From Defluviimonas aquaemixtae (GTDB lineage Bacteria; Pseudomonadota; Alphaproteobacteria; Rhodobacterales; Rhodobacteraceae): a stretch of DNA of 64,000 nucleotides. The notes under the pieces were generated by a model that was not told the DNA's origin, did no database searches, and saw only the letters and a program-made list of their open reading frames with translations. The position numbers and the translations under genes were made by a program. Below are positions 18,037-28,262 of this stretch, piece after piece; the first letter of the stretch is position 1, and each line of letters opens with the position of its first letter. The stretch lies in assembly GCF_900302475.1 (NCBI RefSeq), contig NZ_OMOQ01000001.1, positions 930,001 through 994,000 on the forward strand. Direction: 5' to 3'.

Positions 18037-19412
18037 CAGCTCAGTGCAGAAAGGACGCGGGCCCAGGAACGGATTCCCTTGTGAAAGCTCTGCACGTCGT
18101 ACTTCTCGTTCGGGGAATGGATCGCGTCGTCGTCGTTGGCGAAGCCAATCAGCATCGCGTCCATGCCGAGGATCTCCTTGAAATATCCGGCGATGGGGAT
18201 CGAGCCGCCCATGCCGACGAAGACCGCCTCGCGGTCCCACTCGTCGGACAGCGCCTTCCGGGCGGCCTCGAATTCCGGTCGGCTGATGTTCATCACGGCC
18301 GCCGGCGACCCTTCCAGATCCTGGTCCCATGTGACCGTGGCATCGATTGAAAGCCGCGCCTCGACATGGGCGCGGATCTTCTCGCGTAGGCGATCGGGGT
18401 CCATGTCACCGACGAGCCGGCAGGTGATCTTGCAATGCGCCTCGGACGGGATCACAGTTTTGGACCCTACTCCCTGGTAGCCGCCCCACATGCCGTTGAA
18501 TTCGAGCGTCGGCCGCGCCCATTGCTGTTCGAGCGCGGAGTATCCCTTTTCCCCGTGGGGCACCGTGTAGCCGACGCTGTTCAGATAGGTCTTCTCGTCG
18601 AAGCCCGAATTTTCCCACTGTCTCAGAAGCTCGGGCGGGACCTCGTGCACGCCGTCATAAAAGCCCTCAACCGCGACGCGCCCCGTCTCGGCATCGTGGA
18701 ACGACGCGACGATGCGCGCCATTTCGCGCAGCGGGTTGAGCCCCGGCCCGCCGTAATGGCCGGAATGGAGGTCGATATTCGGCCCGTGGATCGTGAATTC
18801 GTCCTTAAGCATGCCGCGCAGTTGCGAGGCGACCGACGGGATGCCGGGCGACACCATCGACGTGTCGCAGATCAGCGCGATCTCCGCGGTCAATTCACCT
18901 GAGTTTTCCGTCATGAACGGGATAAGCGAGGGCGAGCCGGACTCCTCCTCGCCTTCGAGAAAGACGGTCAGCCGGCAGGGCAGGGCGCCGTGCACTGCTT
19001 TCCACGCGCGGCAGGCTTCGATGAAGGTCATGAGCTGGCCCTTGTCGTCCGACGCGCCTCGGCCCCGGATCACGCGCCCGGCAGGTGTGTCCTCGATCGC
19101 GGGATCGAAGGGGTCGCGGTGCCAAAGGTTCAAGGGGTCGACGGGCTGCACGTCGTAGTGTCCGTAGAAAAGGAAATGCCGGTCCCCGCCGCCGCCGTGA
19201 CCGACGACCATCGGATGGCCGGGCGTCGGCCGCGCGGCGGCATCGAGGCCGAGGTCTGATAGCTCCTCTGCGAGCCAATCTGCGGCCTTGGCGCAGTCCG
19301 GCCTATAGGCCGGATCGGTCGAGATCGACGGAATGCGCAAGAGCCCGAACAGGCGGTCCATCGCCTCCGGCAAGGTTTCGTCGATCTTCGCGAGGACAGC
19401 ATCTAGGCTCAT
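18036..19412 (-). CDS. M20 family dipeptidase
   Basis: A 458-residue metallopeptidase of the M20/ArgE/DapE/CNDP family. Metal-ligand motifs are FLFYGHYDVQPVDP, GRGASDDKGQ, EGEEESGSPS and HSGHYGGPGLNP. The dimerisation domain separates the two halves of the catalytic domain. The open frame extends to 19616, but ATG 19412 with GGAG upstream gives the natural start MSLDAVLAKI. It probably hydrolyses dipeptides in the cytoplasm. It is the first gene of a two-gene unit with the alpha/beta hydrolase. Confidence 0.92.
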   Translation of the reverse strand: MSLDAVLAKIDETLPEAMDRLFGLLRIPSISTDPAYRPDCAKAADWLAEELSDLGLDAAARPTPGHPMVVGHGGGGDRHFLFYGHYDVQPVDPLNLWHRDPFDPAIEDTPAGRVIRGRGASDDKGQLMTFIEACRAWKAVHGALPCRLTVFLEGEEESGSPSLIPFMTENSGELTAEIALICDTSMVSPGIPSVASQLRGMLKDEFTIHGPNIDLHSGHYGGPGLNPLREMARIVASFHDAETGRVAVEGFYDGVHEVPPELLRQWENSGFDEKTYLNSVGYTVPHGEKGYSALEQQWARPTLEFNGMWGGYQGVGSKTVIPSEAHCKITCRLVGDMDPDRLREKIRAHVEARLSIDATVTWDQDLEGSPAAVMNISRPEFEAARKALSDEWDREAVFVGMGGSIPIAGYFKEILGMDAMLIGFANDDDAIHSPNEKYDVQSFHKGIRSWARVLSALS

Positions 19413-19602
19413 GGCGCGGCTCCGGTCTGGGCGGACAGGCAGGACCGTAGCACCGGGCAGGGGATTGTCCAGTTGGTGCAGGGCGGCGGTACCCGACAAC
19501 AAACCGCGCCTCAAATCGCAGACCCTTTCAGTTTGCCCCTGGCGACAAAAACGCCCGGAAACCGCCTGAGCGCGGCAAATTGTACCCTCGCCTTGTGCCT
19601 GA

Positions 19603-19616
19603 TTGACCTTTATCAA
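19603..19616 (+). promoter_or_regulatory. FnrL/FNR box upstream of hemA
   Basis: TTGAC-CTTT-ATCAA matches the FNR consensus TTGAT-N4-ATCAA at nine of ten positions. It lies 61 bases before the hemA start. In Rhodobacter species FnrL controls hemA in response to oxygen, so this site is a strong functional candidate. Confidence 0.8.
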
Positions 19617-19677
19617 GGCAGGACGTGCAGCCGGGCCTTAGGTTTCGGTAAGGAAACCACGCCCGAGGGGGAACGAC

Positions 19678-20901
19678 ATGAACTATGACGCTCAGCTCGA
19701 CGCGGCTCTCGGCCGTCTGCATGATGAGGGCCGCTACCGGACTTTCATCGACATCGAGCGGCGGAAGGGCCAGTTTCCGAAAGCGACCTGGCTCCGCCCG
19801 GACGGAACCGAAAAGGACATCACGGTCTGGTGCGGCAACGACTATCTCGGCATGGGCCAGCATCCGGTCGTTATCGAAGCGATGCACGAGGCCCTGGAGG
19901 CGACCGGTGCGGGTTCGGGTGGCACGCGCAACATCTCGGGCACCACGGTCTATCACAAACGGCTTGAGACCGAGCTTGCCGATCTCCACCGCAAGGAGGC
20001 GGCGCTGGTCTTCACGTCGGCCTATATCGCCAATGACGCGACGCTGTCGACGCTGCCGAAGCTCTTTCCCGGCCTCATAATCTATTCCGACGCATTGAAC
20101 CACGCCTCGATGATCGAAGGCATTCGCCGCAATGGCGGTGCCAAGCGTGTGTTCCGCCACAACGACGTCACCCATCTGCGCGAACTCCTCGCAGCGGACG
20201 ATCCTGCGGCGCCGAAGCTCATCGCCTTCGAATCGGTCTATTCGATGGACGGCGATATCTGCCCGATGGAGGAGATCTGCGACATCGCGCAGGAATTCGG
20301 CGCGCTGACCTATCTCGACGAGGTTCATGCCGTCGGCATGTACGGCCCCCGCGGTGCGGGCGTGGCCGAGAAGCGTGGCCTGATGGGCCGGATCGACATC
20401 ATCAACGCGACGCTGGCCAAGGCCTACGGCGTGATGGGCGGCTACATCGCGTCCACCGCGAAGATGGTCGACGCGATCCGCTCCTACGCTCCGGGCTTCA
20501 TCTTCACGACCTCGATCCCGCCGGCGGTCGCGGCGGGCGCGGCCGCGTCGGTCCGCCATCTCAAGTCCGCCCAGGCCCTGCGCGACAAGCAGCAGGAACA
20601 CGCGAAGATCCTCAAGACACGGCTCAGGGCGCTTGGACTTCCGATCATCGACCACGGCACTCATATCGTGCCCGTCCACGTCGGCGATCCGGTCCACTGC
20701 AAGAAGATATCCGACATGCTGCTGAAGGAATACGGGATCTACGTGCAGCCGATCAACTTCCCGACCGTCCCGCGGGGAACCGAACGACTGCGCTTCACGC
20801 CCTCGCCCGTTCACTCGACGGACGATATTGACCGGCTCGTCCATGCGATGGACCGGCTCTGGTCGCACTGTGCCCTGAATCGCGCAGAACTTTCCGCCTA
20901 A
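19678..20901 (+). CDS. hemA: 5-aminolevulinate synthase
   Basis: This PLP enzyme condenses succinyl-CoA and glycine to 5-aminolevulinate, the committed step of haem, and where present bacteriochlorophyll, synthesis by the Shemin pathway of alphaproteobacteria. The 407 residues include [33 protein letters not shown] with the PLP-contacting Asp and His, and the Schiff-base Lys248 in [20 protein letters not shown] ribosome site precedes the ATG. The gene stands alone behind an FNR-type box, which points to oxygen control. Confidence 0.97.
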   Translation: MNYDAQLDAALGRLHDEGRYRTFIDIERRKGQFPKATWLRPDGTEKDITVWCGNDYLGMGQHPVVIEAMHEALEATGAGSGGTRNISGTTVYHKRLETELADLHRKEAALVFTSAYIANDATLSTLPKLFPGLIIYSDALNHASMIEGIRRNGGAKRVFRHNDVTHLRELLAADDPAAPKLIAFESVYSMDGDICPMEEICDIAQEFGALTYLDEVHAVGMYGPRGAGVAEKRGLMGRIDIINATLAKAYGVMGGYIASTAKMVDAIRSYAPGFIFTTSIPPAVAAGAAASVRHLKSAQALRDKQQEHAKILKTRLRALGLPIIDHGTHIVPVHVGDPVHCKKISDMLLKEYGIYVQPINFPTVPRGTERLRFTPSPVHSTDDIDRLVHAMDRLWSHCALNRAELSA

Positions 20902-21012
20902 ACCGAGGGCAGTCGCAATTCGCAATGCCCTGTGTTACTATTTTTACAATTGGCCCGCGATGATAAGGCGAATCGTCGGGCTCGTTGGGGATAACGAATC
21001 GGGGCAGTGGGC

Positions 21013-22242
21013 ATGATCGGGCGGAAGGCCTTTCCTTCGGCGCATGAGATGGACAAACCTAAAGGGTTCGATGATTTCGAGCTGAGACTCGGTGACGTCA
21101 TGCGTGGCGAACGTGCGACGCTGGCGAAATCCCTCCTCGACGTTCAACGCGAACTCAAGATCAAGGCGAGCTACATCGCCGCGATCGAAAACTGCGACGT
21201 CTCGGCCTTCGAGACGCCGGGCTTCGTCGCGGGCTATGTCCGCTCCTACGCGCGATATCTCGGGATGGACCCCGAATGGGCCTTCAAGCGTTTCTGCGAA
21301 GAGGCGAACTTCACTGTTGTCCACGGCATGTCGGCGGCCGCCTCGGGACCCAAGCCCAACCGCCGCAAGATTGACTATGCCGAGCCGCTCGCTAACCCGA
21401 ACGCTCTCTTCGTTCCGCGGGGCGAAGCGTTCATGTCCGGGATCGAGCCGTCCGCAATCGGCTCCATCCTCGTCCTCGTCGCGCTTATCGTCGGCATCGG
21501 TTACGGCGGCTGGGCGGTGCTCAACGAAGTTCAGAAGGTGCAGCTCGCCCCCGTCGATCAGGCGCCAGGAGTGATCGCGGAACTCGATCCCCTTGCCGGG
21601 GCCGCAACGGAGATCGCTTCGCAGCAGGCCGAAGCCCAGACAATCGAAGTGGCCGCGCTTCCCGCCGAAGACATCGCGCCGCCAGTGCCCGGGGCGCTCG
21701 ACCGTCTCTACCGGCCCGAAGCGCTCGACGTGCCCGTGCTGGTCGCGCGCGACGGACCGATCGCCGCGATCGATCCGCGGACCGTCGGCGCGCTCGCCAA
21801 CGAGATTCGCGATCCCGAAGCGGTTCTCGAACAGGCCGAAGTGCCCGTGCTCGGCGAAACGCCGGTTCAGGTCGTGAAGGCCGACGTGCCGGCGGTGGAG
21901 CTTCTGGCGGTCCGACCCGCTTGGGTGCGCGTGAGGGCAGCCGACGGTACTGTGATCCTGGAAAAGATCCTCGACGCGGGCGAACGCTTCGCGCTGCCCA
22001 AGCTCGAAGAGCCGCCGACCCTGCGCGTGGGCGAATCCGGCGCGCTCTATTTCGCCGTGAACGGCGAAACCTACGGGCCCGCGGGCGAACAGGGCCGGGT
22101 CACCAAAAATGTCGAGCTGTCGCCCGAAGCCCTGACCGCTTCCTACGCGCTTGCCGATCTGGCGCGGGACGCCGATCTCGAGAAGATGGTCACTGTCGCG
22201 GACGCCGGCGCGGTCGTGGAAAGCGAAGCCGCCAGCGAGTGA
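21013..22242 (+). CDS. RodZ-like helix-turn-helix membrane protein (DUF4115)
   Basis: About 409 residues. The N-terminal HTH_25 domain (LGDVMRGERATLAKSLLDVQ, KASYIAAIENCDVSAFETPG, GYVRSYARYLGM) is followed by a basic linker, one transmembrane helix (IGSILVLVALIVGIGYGGW), an acidic/alanine-rich stretch, and a C-terminal DUF4115 beta-domain (VRVRAADGTVILEKILDAGE). This is the RodZ layout, a cell-shape protein linking MreB to the envelope. ATG 21013 is preferred over the GTG six bases earlier. It is followed by ispG 70 bases downstream, an order common in this group. Confidence 0.88.
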   Translation: MIGRKAFPSAHEMDKPKGFDDFELRLGDVMRGERATLAKSLLDVQRELKIKASYIAAIENCDVSAFETPGFVAGYVRSYARYLGMDPEWAFKRFCEEANFTVVHGMSAAASGPKPNRRKIDYAEPLANPNALFVPRGEAFMSGIEPSAIGSILVLVALIVGIGYGGWAVLNEVQKVQLAPVDQAPGVIAELDPLAGAATEIASQQAEAQTIEVAALPAEDIAPPVPGALDRLYRPEALDVPVLVARDGPIAAIDPRTVGALANEIRDPEAVLEQAEVPVLGETPVQVVKADVPAVELLAVRPAWVRVRAADGTVILEKILDAGERFALPKLEEPPTLRVGESGALYFAVNGETYGPAGEQGRVTKNVELSPEALTASYALADLARDADLEKMVTVADAGAVVESEAASE

Positions 22243-22312
22243 TCGCCCCTCATTGCCGATCCGCCTCGCCAGGACTATGTAGAGCCCGAGTGCGTCCAGA
22301 GCCGAGGCTGCC

Positions 22313-23434
22313 ATGACCCACAACCCGATCCGACCGTGGCGGAACATCGAGCGGCGAGTGTCGCGCGGGATAATGGTGGGCCCGGTTCCTGTCGGCGGCG
22401 ACGCGCCCATCACCGTGCAGACGATGACGAACACCGACACGACGGACGTGAAGGCGACTGTCGAACAGATCCAGCGCTGCGCTGCCGCGGGGGCGGATAT
22501 CGTGCGCGTCTCAACCCCCGACGAGGCTTCGACGAAGGCCCTGCGCGAAATCGTGGCCGAAAGCCCGGTGCCGATCGTTGCCGACATCCATTTCCACTAC
22601 AAGCGCGCCATCGAGGCGGCCGAGGCGGGCGCGGCCTGCCTCAGGATCAACCCCGGCAATATCGGATCGGCCGACCGCGTGCGCGAGGTCGTGAGGGCCG
22701 CAAAGGATCACGGCTGTTCGATCCGCATCGGGGTGAATGCCGGCTCGCTCGAAAGGCATCTTCTCGACAAGTACGGCGAGCCCTGTCCGGACGCGATGGT
22801 CGAAAGCGGGCTCGACCACATCAAGCTCTTGCAGGACAACGACTTCCACGAATTCAAGATCAGCTGCAAGGCGTCGGACGTGTTCCTTGCCGCCGCAGCC
22901 TATCAGCAACTCGCCGAGGCGACGGACGCGCCGATCCATCTCGGCATCACCGAGGCGGGCGGGCTTACCTCCGGCACCGTCAAGTCTGCCATCGGGCTCG
23001 GCAATCTTCTCTGGATGGGGATCGGCGACACGATCCGCGTCTCGCTTTCGGCCGATCCTGTCGAGGAGGTGAAGGTCGGCTACGAGATTCTGAAATCGAT
23101 GGGACTGAGGCACCGCGGCGTGCAGATCATCTCCTGCCCGTCCTGCGCGCGGCAGGGCTTCGACGTGATCAGGACGGTCGAGGCGCTGGAAAAGCGGCTG
23201 GAGCACATCAAGTCGCCGATGAGCCTCAGTATCATCGGCTGTGTCGTGAATGGGCCGGGAGAGGCGCTGATGACCGATATCGGCTTCACCGGCGGCGGCG
23301 CGGGGTCCGGCATGGTCTACCTGGCCGGCAAGCAGAGCCACAAAATGACCAATGATCAGATGATCGACCACATCGTCGGGCTGGTGGAGGCACGCGCCGC
23401 CGAACTCGACGCGGCGAAGGAAGCCGCGGAGTAG
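22313..23434 (+). CDS. ispG: 4-hydroxy-3-methylbut-2-enyl diphosphate synthase (flavodoxin)
   Basis: IspG is the penultimate enzyme of the MEP isoprenoid pathway; it reduces MEcPP to HMBPP with a [4Fe-4S] cluster. The 373-residue protein has the N-terminal TIM barrel ([37 protein letters not shown]) and the cluster cysteines in [12 protein letters not shown] and [16 protein letters not shown] site precedes the ATG. The window holds no other isoprenoid gene. Confidence 0.97.
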   Translation: MTHNPIRPWRNIERRVSRGIMVGPVPVGGDAPITVQTMTNTDTTDVKATVEQIQRCAAAGADIVRVSTPDEASTKALREIVAESPVPIVADIHFHYKRAIEAAEAGAACLRINPGNIGSADRVREVVRAAKDHGCSIRIGVNAGSLERHLLDKYGEPCPDAMVESGLDHIKLLQDNDFHEFKISCKASDVFLAAAAYQQLAEATDAPIHLGITEAGGLTSGTVKSAIGLGNLLWMGIGDTIRVSLSADPVEEVKVGYEILKSMGLRHRGVQIISCPSCARQGFDVIRTVEALEKRLEHIKSPMSLSIIGCVVNGPGEALMTDIGFTGGGAGSGMVYLAGKQSHKMTNDQMIDHIVGLVEARAAELDAAKEAAE

Positions 23435-23548
23435 GGCGCGCGCTGCAACCTTTGTCCCGGTTCTGGTCCGGGGCGTTCACCACCAAGGAAACTCGGCCAA
23501 GACGAAGGGCCGTTGACGGCGCCGGCAGCCGGCGTTAGCTGATCCGCC

Positions 23549-25363
23549 ATGGCCCGCGCACCACTTCTGCAGCTTTCCGGAATCTCCCTGACCTTCGGCG
23601 GAAATCCGGTGTTCGAGGGGCTGGATCTTGTGATCCAGCCGGGCGATCGCGTCGCCCTTGTCGGTCGGAACGGGTCGGGCAAGTCGACGCTGATGAAGGT
23701 GATGGCAGGACTGGTGGAGGCCGACCAGGGCGAGCGTGTCGTGCCGCCCGGCGTGACCGTGGGCTACATGGAACAGGAGCCGGACCTCGGCGCCTTCGCG
23801 ACGCTTGGCGAGTTCGCCGCATCGGGTCTTGCCGAAGGCGAGGACTTCCGCGTGGCGGTCGCGGCAGAGGGGCTGAAGTTCGACCCCGATACTCCGGTCG
23901 CGGCGGCCTCGGGCGGCGAAAGGCGGCGGGCGGCGCTCGCCAAGCTTCTGGCCGAGGCGCCTGAGCTGATGTTGCTTGACGAGCCCACCAACCACCTCGA
24001 CATCGAGGCGATCGGCTGGCTAGAGGCGCAGCTCGCGGAGACGCGCGCGGCCTATGTCGTGATCTCGCACGACCGGGCGTTCCTGAAGGCGCTGACGCGC
24101 GCGACGATCTGGATCGACCGGGGCGAGATGCGGCGGAACGAGAAGGGCTTCGCCGTATTCGAGGACTGGCGCGACACGGTCTGGGCCGAGGAGGACCTCG
24201 CGCGCCACAAGCTCGACCGCAGGATCAAGGCCGAGGCGCGTTGGGCGGTCGAGGGGATCTCGGCCCGGCGGCGGCGCAATCAGGGGCGGCTCCGGGCGCT
24301 TCAGGCGATGCGGGCCGAGCGCGCGGCGATGATCCGGCGTCAGGGCGCTGCGGAGATGGCGCTGGAAAGCGGTCAGGCGTCCGGAAGGCTTGTCATCGAA
24401 GCGAAAGGAATTTCAAAGTCTTTCGACGACAAGCTCATCCTGCGCCCGTTCGATCTTAAGGTGCTGAGGGGCGACCGCGTGGCCTTCGTCGGCCCGAACG
24501 GCGTGGGCAAGACGACGCTTCTGAAGATGCTCACCGGTGAGGTCGCGCCGGACACCGGCACCGTGCGCCACGGCACGAACCTTCAGATCGCGGTCTTCGA
24601 CCAGGCCCGCGCGGCGCTCGATCCCGACATGACGCTCTGGGACGGTCTCGTCAATGATCCCGGCATGGCGGTCTCCGGGCGGTCCGACCAGGTCATGGTG
24701 CGCGGCGCGCCAAAGCACGTTGTCGGCTATCTCAAGGACTTCCTCTTCGACGAGGCGCAGGCGCGCGCGCCGATCCGGTCGCTGTCGGGCGGCGAGCGGG
24801 CGCGGCTGATGCTCGCCCGTATCATGGCGCGACCTTCCAACCTCCTTGTGCTGGACGAACCCACCAACGACCTCGATATCGAGACGCTGGACCTGTTGCA
24901 GGACCTCCTTGGCGACTACGACGGCACGGTGCTTCTCGTCAGCCACGACCGCGACTTCATCGACCGCGTCGCGACCACGACGATCGCGATGGAGGGCGAC
25001 GGGCGCGCCGTCGCCTATGCCGGCGGCTGGAGCGACTACCGGGCGCAGAGGCCGGCCGGGCCCCTCCTGCAAAAGCAGGCCGCGCCCGCGCCAAAACCCG
25101 CGCCCGCGCCGGAGCCGAAGATGAAGAGGGCCGCAAAAGGCCTTACGTTCACGGAAAAACACCGGCTCGATGAGCTCCCCGGCCTGATCGAGAAGCTCGA
25201 AGCGGAAATCGGAAAGCTGAGCGATCTTCTTTCCGACCCCGACCTCTTCGCCAAGGCGCCCGACAAGTTCCGCCGCGCCTCCGAGGGGCTCGCGGGGCGG
25301 CAGGCGGCACTGGCAGCCGCCGAGGAGGAATGGCTGGCGCTGGAAGAAAAGGCCTCGGTATGA
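23549..25363 (+). CDS. ABC-F family ATPase (Uup-like)
   Basis: A 604-residue soluble protein with two ABC modules and no membrane domain. Module 1 has Walker [10 protein letters not shown], signature [13 protein letters not shown] and Walker [13 protein letters not shown]. Module 2 has Walker [10 protein letters not shown], signature [13 protein letters not shown] and [12 protein letters not shown]. The C-terminus carries a Pro/Ala linker and a coiled coil ([20 protein letters not shown]), as in Uup. ABC-F proteins act on ribosomes or, for Uup, also affect branched DNA and transposon excision. Its stop overlaps the start of the racemase gene (ATGA). Confidence 0.92.
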   Translation: MARAPLLQLSGISLTFGGNPVFEGLDLVIQPGDRVALVGRNGSGKSTLMKVMAGLVEADQGERVVPPGVTVGYMEQEPDLGAFATLGEFAASGLAEGEDFRVAVAAEGLKFDPDTPVAAASGGERRRAALAKLLAEAPELMLLDEPTNHLDIEAIGWLEAQLAETRAAYVVISHDRAFLKALTRATIWIDRGEMRRNEKGFAVFEDWRDTVWAEEDLARHKLDRRIKAEARWAVEGISARRRRNQGRLRALQAMRAERAAMIRRQGAAEMALESGQASGRLVIEAKGISKSFDDKLILRPFDLKVLRGDRVAFVGPNGVGKTTLLKMLTGEVAPDTGTVRHGTNLQIAVFDQARAALDPDMTLWDGLVNDPGMAVSGRSDQVMVRGAPKHVVGYLKDFLFDEAQARAPIRSLSGGERARLMLARIMARPSNLLVLDEPTNDLDIETLDLLQDLLGDYDGTVLLVSHDRDFIDRVATTTIAMEGDGRAVAYAGGWSDYRAQRPAGPLLQKQAAPAPKPAPAPEPKMKRAAKGLTFTEKHRLDELPGLIEKLEAEIGKLSDLLSDPDLFAKAPDKFRRASEGLAGRQAALAAAEEEWLALEEKASV

Positions 25364-26445
25364 CCGGCCCGCTCAAGGGGCTCAGGATCGTCGAGATCGC
25401 CGGGCTCGGGCCGACGCCCTTCGCCGCGATGATGCTCGCCGACATGGGAGCAGACGTCGTGCGCATCGAACGGCCCGGCAACCGGCACCTGCTCGGCCTC
25501 GATTACGACATCCTGAACCGGAGCCGGGGCTTCGTGACGCTCGATCTGAAGGCCGAAGTCGATCGCGCCGCGGCGCGGCGGCTGATCGACGCGGCAGACG
25601 GGCTGATCGAGGGGCTCAGACCCGGCGCGATGGAGCGGCTGGACCTCGGCCCCGGGGACTTTCCCGATAATCCCCGGCTCGTCTACGGCCGAATGACGGG
25701 TTGGGGGCAGGCCGGGCCGCTCGCCCGTGCGGCGGGGCACGACATCAACTACATCGCACTCTCGGGCGCGCTGCACGCTGTTGGGCCTTCGGACCGACCG
25801 ATACCGCCCCTGAATCTCCTCGGCGATTTCGGCGGGGGCGGGATTTATCTGGCCTTCGGTATGGTCTGCGGCTTCCTCGAGGCGGCACGGAGCGGCCAGG
25901 GACAGGTGGTCGACGCGGCGATCATCGACGGCACAGCGCATCTCATGGCGATGATCCAGGCGATGGCCGCGGGCGGCAAATGGACCGACCGGCGCGAGGC
26001 GAACATCCTGGACGGCGCGGCACCCTTCTACGGAACCTATCGCTGCAAGTGCGGCGGGTTCCTCGCCGTGGGCGCGATCGAGCCGAAGTTCTGGGCGGAG
26101 TTCCTTGAGCGCGTCGGGCTCGATCCGGCCGGCCTGCCCGACCAGATGGACGAGGCGCGCTGGCCCGAGGCGCGCCGGATCGTCGCCGAACGCCTCGCCG
26201 AGCGGACGCGCGACGAATGGGCGGCGCTCCTTGAAGGCACCGATGCCTGCGCCGCTCCGGTGCTGAAGATTGCAGAGGCTCCGCAGCATCCCCACAACGC
26301 CGCGCGGCGGACCTACATCACGCACGAGGACGTGACCCAGGCGGCCCCCGCACCGCGGCTGTCGCGCACGCCCGGCGCGATCAGGCCGGGATCGCAGACG
26401 AAACCGATGGACCTTGGTGCGCTTCTCAAGGAATGGGGCGCCTGA
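25360..26445 (+). CDS. Alpha-methylacyl-CoA racemase (CaiB/BaiF fold)
   Basis: A 361-residue family III CoA-transferase-fold protein. The N-terminus [20 protein letters not shown] is typical of AMACR. The racemase acid/base residues are present: His127 in [15 protein letters not shown], Asp156 in [10 protein letters not shown], and Glu241 in AIEPKFW, almost the same numbering as the Mycobacterium enzyme. It would epimerise 2-methylacyl-CoA thioesters during degradation of branched or methyl-branched acids. The fadJ-like gene at 34.7 kb could act in the same catabolism. Four-base overlap with the ABC-F gene shows cotranscription. Confidence 0.88.
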   Translation: MTGPLKGLRIVEIAGLGPTPFAAMMLADMGADVVRIERPGNRHLLGLDYDILNRSRGFVTLDLKAEVDRAAARRLIDAADGLIEGLRPGAMERLDLGPGDFPDNPRLVYGRMTGWGQAGPLARAAGHDINYIALSGALHAVGPSDRPIPPLNLLGDFGGGGIYLAFGMVCGFLEAARSGQGQVVDAAIIDGTAHLMAMIQAMAAGGKWTDRREANILDGAAPFYGTYRCKCGGFLAVGAIEPKFWAEFLERVGLDPAGLPDQMDEARWPEARRIVAERLAERTRDEWAALLEGTDACAAPVLKIAEAPQHPHNAARRTYITHEDVTQAAPAPRLSRTPGAIRPGSQTKPMDLGALLKEWGA

Positions 26446-26460
26446 CCGATCAGGCGCCCC
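26435..26460 (+). terminator. Bidirectional hairpin between racemase and fasciclin genes
   Basis: A perfect 11-bp stem (26435-26445 with 26450-26460) and a four-base loop. The left arm contains the racemase stop codon. There is no U-run on either side. It separates two convergent genes and could stop transcription from both directions. Confidence 0.6.
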
Positions 26461-26486
26461 GGAACTTGTTAAGCGACCGGATAGGC

Positions 26487-27041
26487 TTACTTCGCGGGCA
26501 GAAGCACGGCATCGATCACGTGGATCACGCCATTCGACTGCTTCACGTCGGCCACGGTCACAGTCGCGGTGCGGCCGCGCTCGTCCTGGAGCTTGATCTT
26601 GCCGTCTTCCATCATTGCCGTCAGCGTGCAGCCGCCAACGGTTGGGACCGGATGCGCGCCGCCGTCATCGGCGATCATGCCGGCGATGGCGTCCGACATG
26701 GCGTTGGCCGCCACGACGTGGCAGGTCAGCACCTTCGTCAGCGCCGCCTTGTTCTCCGGCTTCAACAGATCCTCGACCGTGCCCTTGGCGAGCATGCCGA
26801 ACGCGTCGTTGGTGGGCGCGAAGACCGTGAACGGGCCTTCGCCCGACAGCGTTTCGACAAGATCCGCCGCCTGAACGGCGGCGACAAGTGTCGTGTGATC
26901 GGCCGAGTTAACGGCGTTCTCGACGATGGTTTTGGTGTCATACATCTCGGCGCCACCGACCATCGGGTTCGCGGCCTGCGCGGCGCCCGCGCTGACGACG
27001 ATGGCGGCGGAGGCGGAGGCGAGGAGGGATTTGAAGTTCAT
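26487..27041 (-). CDS. Secreted fasciclin (FAS1) domain protein
   Basis: A 184-residue exported protein. An N-terminal signal peptide (KSLLASASAAIVVSAGAAQA, cleavage after AQA) is followed by one FAS1 domain with the H1 and H2 boxes: GPFTVFAPTNDAFG and GVIHVIDAVLLP. FAS1 domains mediate cell-surface or matrix adhesion. The mature protein is probably periplasmic or extracellular. Confidence 0.92.
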   Translation of the reverse strand: MNFKSLLASASAAIVVSAGAAQAANPMVGGAEMYDTKTIVENAVNSADHTTLVAAVQAADLVETLSGEGPFTVFAPTNDAFGMLAKGTVEDLLKPENKAALTKVLTCHVVAANAMSDAIAGMIADDGGAHPVPTVGGCTLTAMMEDGKIKLQDERGRTATVTVADVKQSNGVIHVIDAVLLPAK

Positions 27042-27982
27042 TGTCAGTCTCCCGGTCAGGACGGAAAGGGACGATCCCCTTCCTGCGTGCCCGGAGATAC
27101 GGAAAGCGCGGGGAAGTAGTTGCGCGCGTCAATTTTCTTTTTTCCCCGGATATATCCGCAAGCGGCGTTGGTCCGGTTCGAGCCCTCTTTGGACGTTTCA
27201 CAGCGCGCCAGCCATTCGCCTGGCCCGGCGTTTGCGCCGGGCCGCGCCCGCCCCCGAGAGGGCGCATTGCGCCGCCGCAAGCAGATCAGGCGTTTCGCGG
27301 TTGTCAGCCAATCGCGCAGACCCGGCGGCGCAACCGCCCTCCCAGGGTCGGGCGCGGCCCTCCGTGCTCTCGAACGAGCGCCCGCAATGTCGCGCCTTCG
27401 GGACCTCCACCGGCGCGATGGCACCTTCCCTGCCGCTATTCCGTGTGGTCGTGTTCAAGCAAGATGTGACCGGTGCCGGGCGCGCGCCTGACCGTAGAAA
27501 GATGCGTTTGCACGGATCGGGCGGCGCATTCTCTTGTACCACATCCATCCGCGGATCGTGCTACTCGAAACCCCGCAGGGAGTTCTGCCGACGGGAGGGC
27601 ACCGCCCGGGCTGGCCGCCGGGTCGAGCGCGCGGACGGCGGCCTCGCGCTCGAAGTCCATGCCATCGGCCTGACGGACCGCCAAGGACCCGAGACAAGGC
27701 CAAGCTTCTCGGGCCCCCGGCCGGCATGTCGCCCCGACCGCGTCGCGGGTTCGTTTTGACAGCATGAGGCGGCATCGGTGATACTGCTCCCGAGGACAGA
27801 GCGGCTGGAAAAACGCCATGGGCCAAAGGGTTCGCAAGAAGGAAAACGCGTCGTGCCGTGGCAGCGGGGCCGGCGCGGAGCCGCTACGCGGCCGCGCACA
27901 TGCCTTCCAGGCAGGCCGCCGGAACGCGCCCCCGCGGCGGATGGCGGTCGCATGAGGGGCGCTGGCGGCCGGGGGAGGCAAG
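27042..27982. other. Gap of 940 bases with repeat copy 2 and no credible gene
   Basis: Bases 27042-27169 are the fasciclin upstream region, 27170-27377 is the second copy of the dispersed element, and 27378-27982 contains overlapping Arg/Pro/Ala-rich frames on both strands with no recognisable domain, so I call nothing coding there. Confidence 0.6.
27170..27377 (+). repeat. Dispersed palindromic intergenic element, copy 2
   Basis: Same orientation and block order as the element at 8062-8274. The hairpin GGCCCGGCG/CGCCGGGCC is at 27220-27241 with loop tttg, followed by GGGCGCATTGCG, CCGCCGCAAGCAGA, CGCCCTCCCAGGGTCGGGCGCGGCCCTC (in two parts) and GTGCTCTCGAACGA. A four-base deletion relative to copy 1 lies near 27254. 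Confidence 0.75.
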
Positions 27983-28262
27983 CATGAAGGCGCCGCGCCC
28001 GCGTTTCCTCGCCCGCGAGAACTACCGGCGCCGCCGGCTTTTCGATGCGGCGCGGCTTCTGCCGCTTTTGGGGCTCTTCCTCTTCCTCGTTCCGATCCTC
28101 TGGCAACCGGCCGCGACGCCAGAGCCCGACACCGCGCGCGGTCTCATCTATCTCTTCGCGGTCTGGGCGCTGCTCATCGTTGCAGCCTTCTTGCTCGCGC
28201 GGCGACTTGGCCGGACCGATCCATCGGACCGCCGCTCGGGCGAGAATCGGGAAGAGGGCTGA
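27983..28262 (+). CDS. Small two-helix membrane protein, partner of the symporter-kinase
   Basis: A 92-residue protein with a basic N-terminus and two transmembrane segments (LLPLLGLFLFLVPILWQP and GLIYLFAVWALLIVAAFLL). The ATG at 27983 has GGGGGAGG upstream; frames that start earlier are not supported. Its stop shares one base with the start of the symporter-histidine kinase gene (TGATG), so the two are translated together. This size and position resemble the small subunits that accompany some sodium/solute symporters. A role in assembly or sensing is inferred. Confidence 0.8.

Noticed and set aside
20944..22587. 547-codon open frame antisense to the RodZ-like gene and ispG
   Set aside because: It runs across two confident genes and their gap, with a composition typical of antisense shadows.
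27378..27982. Minus-strand frames of 123-181 codons
   Set aside because: They overlap each other in several frames, are Arg/Pro/Ala-rich and show no family signature or ribosome site.
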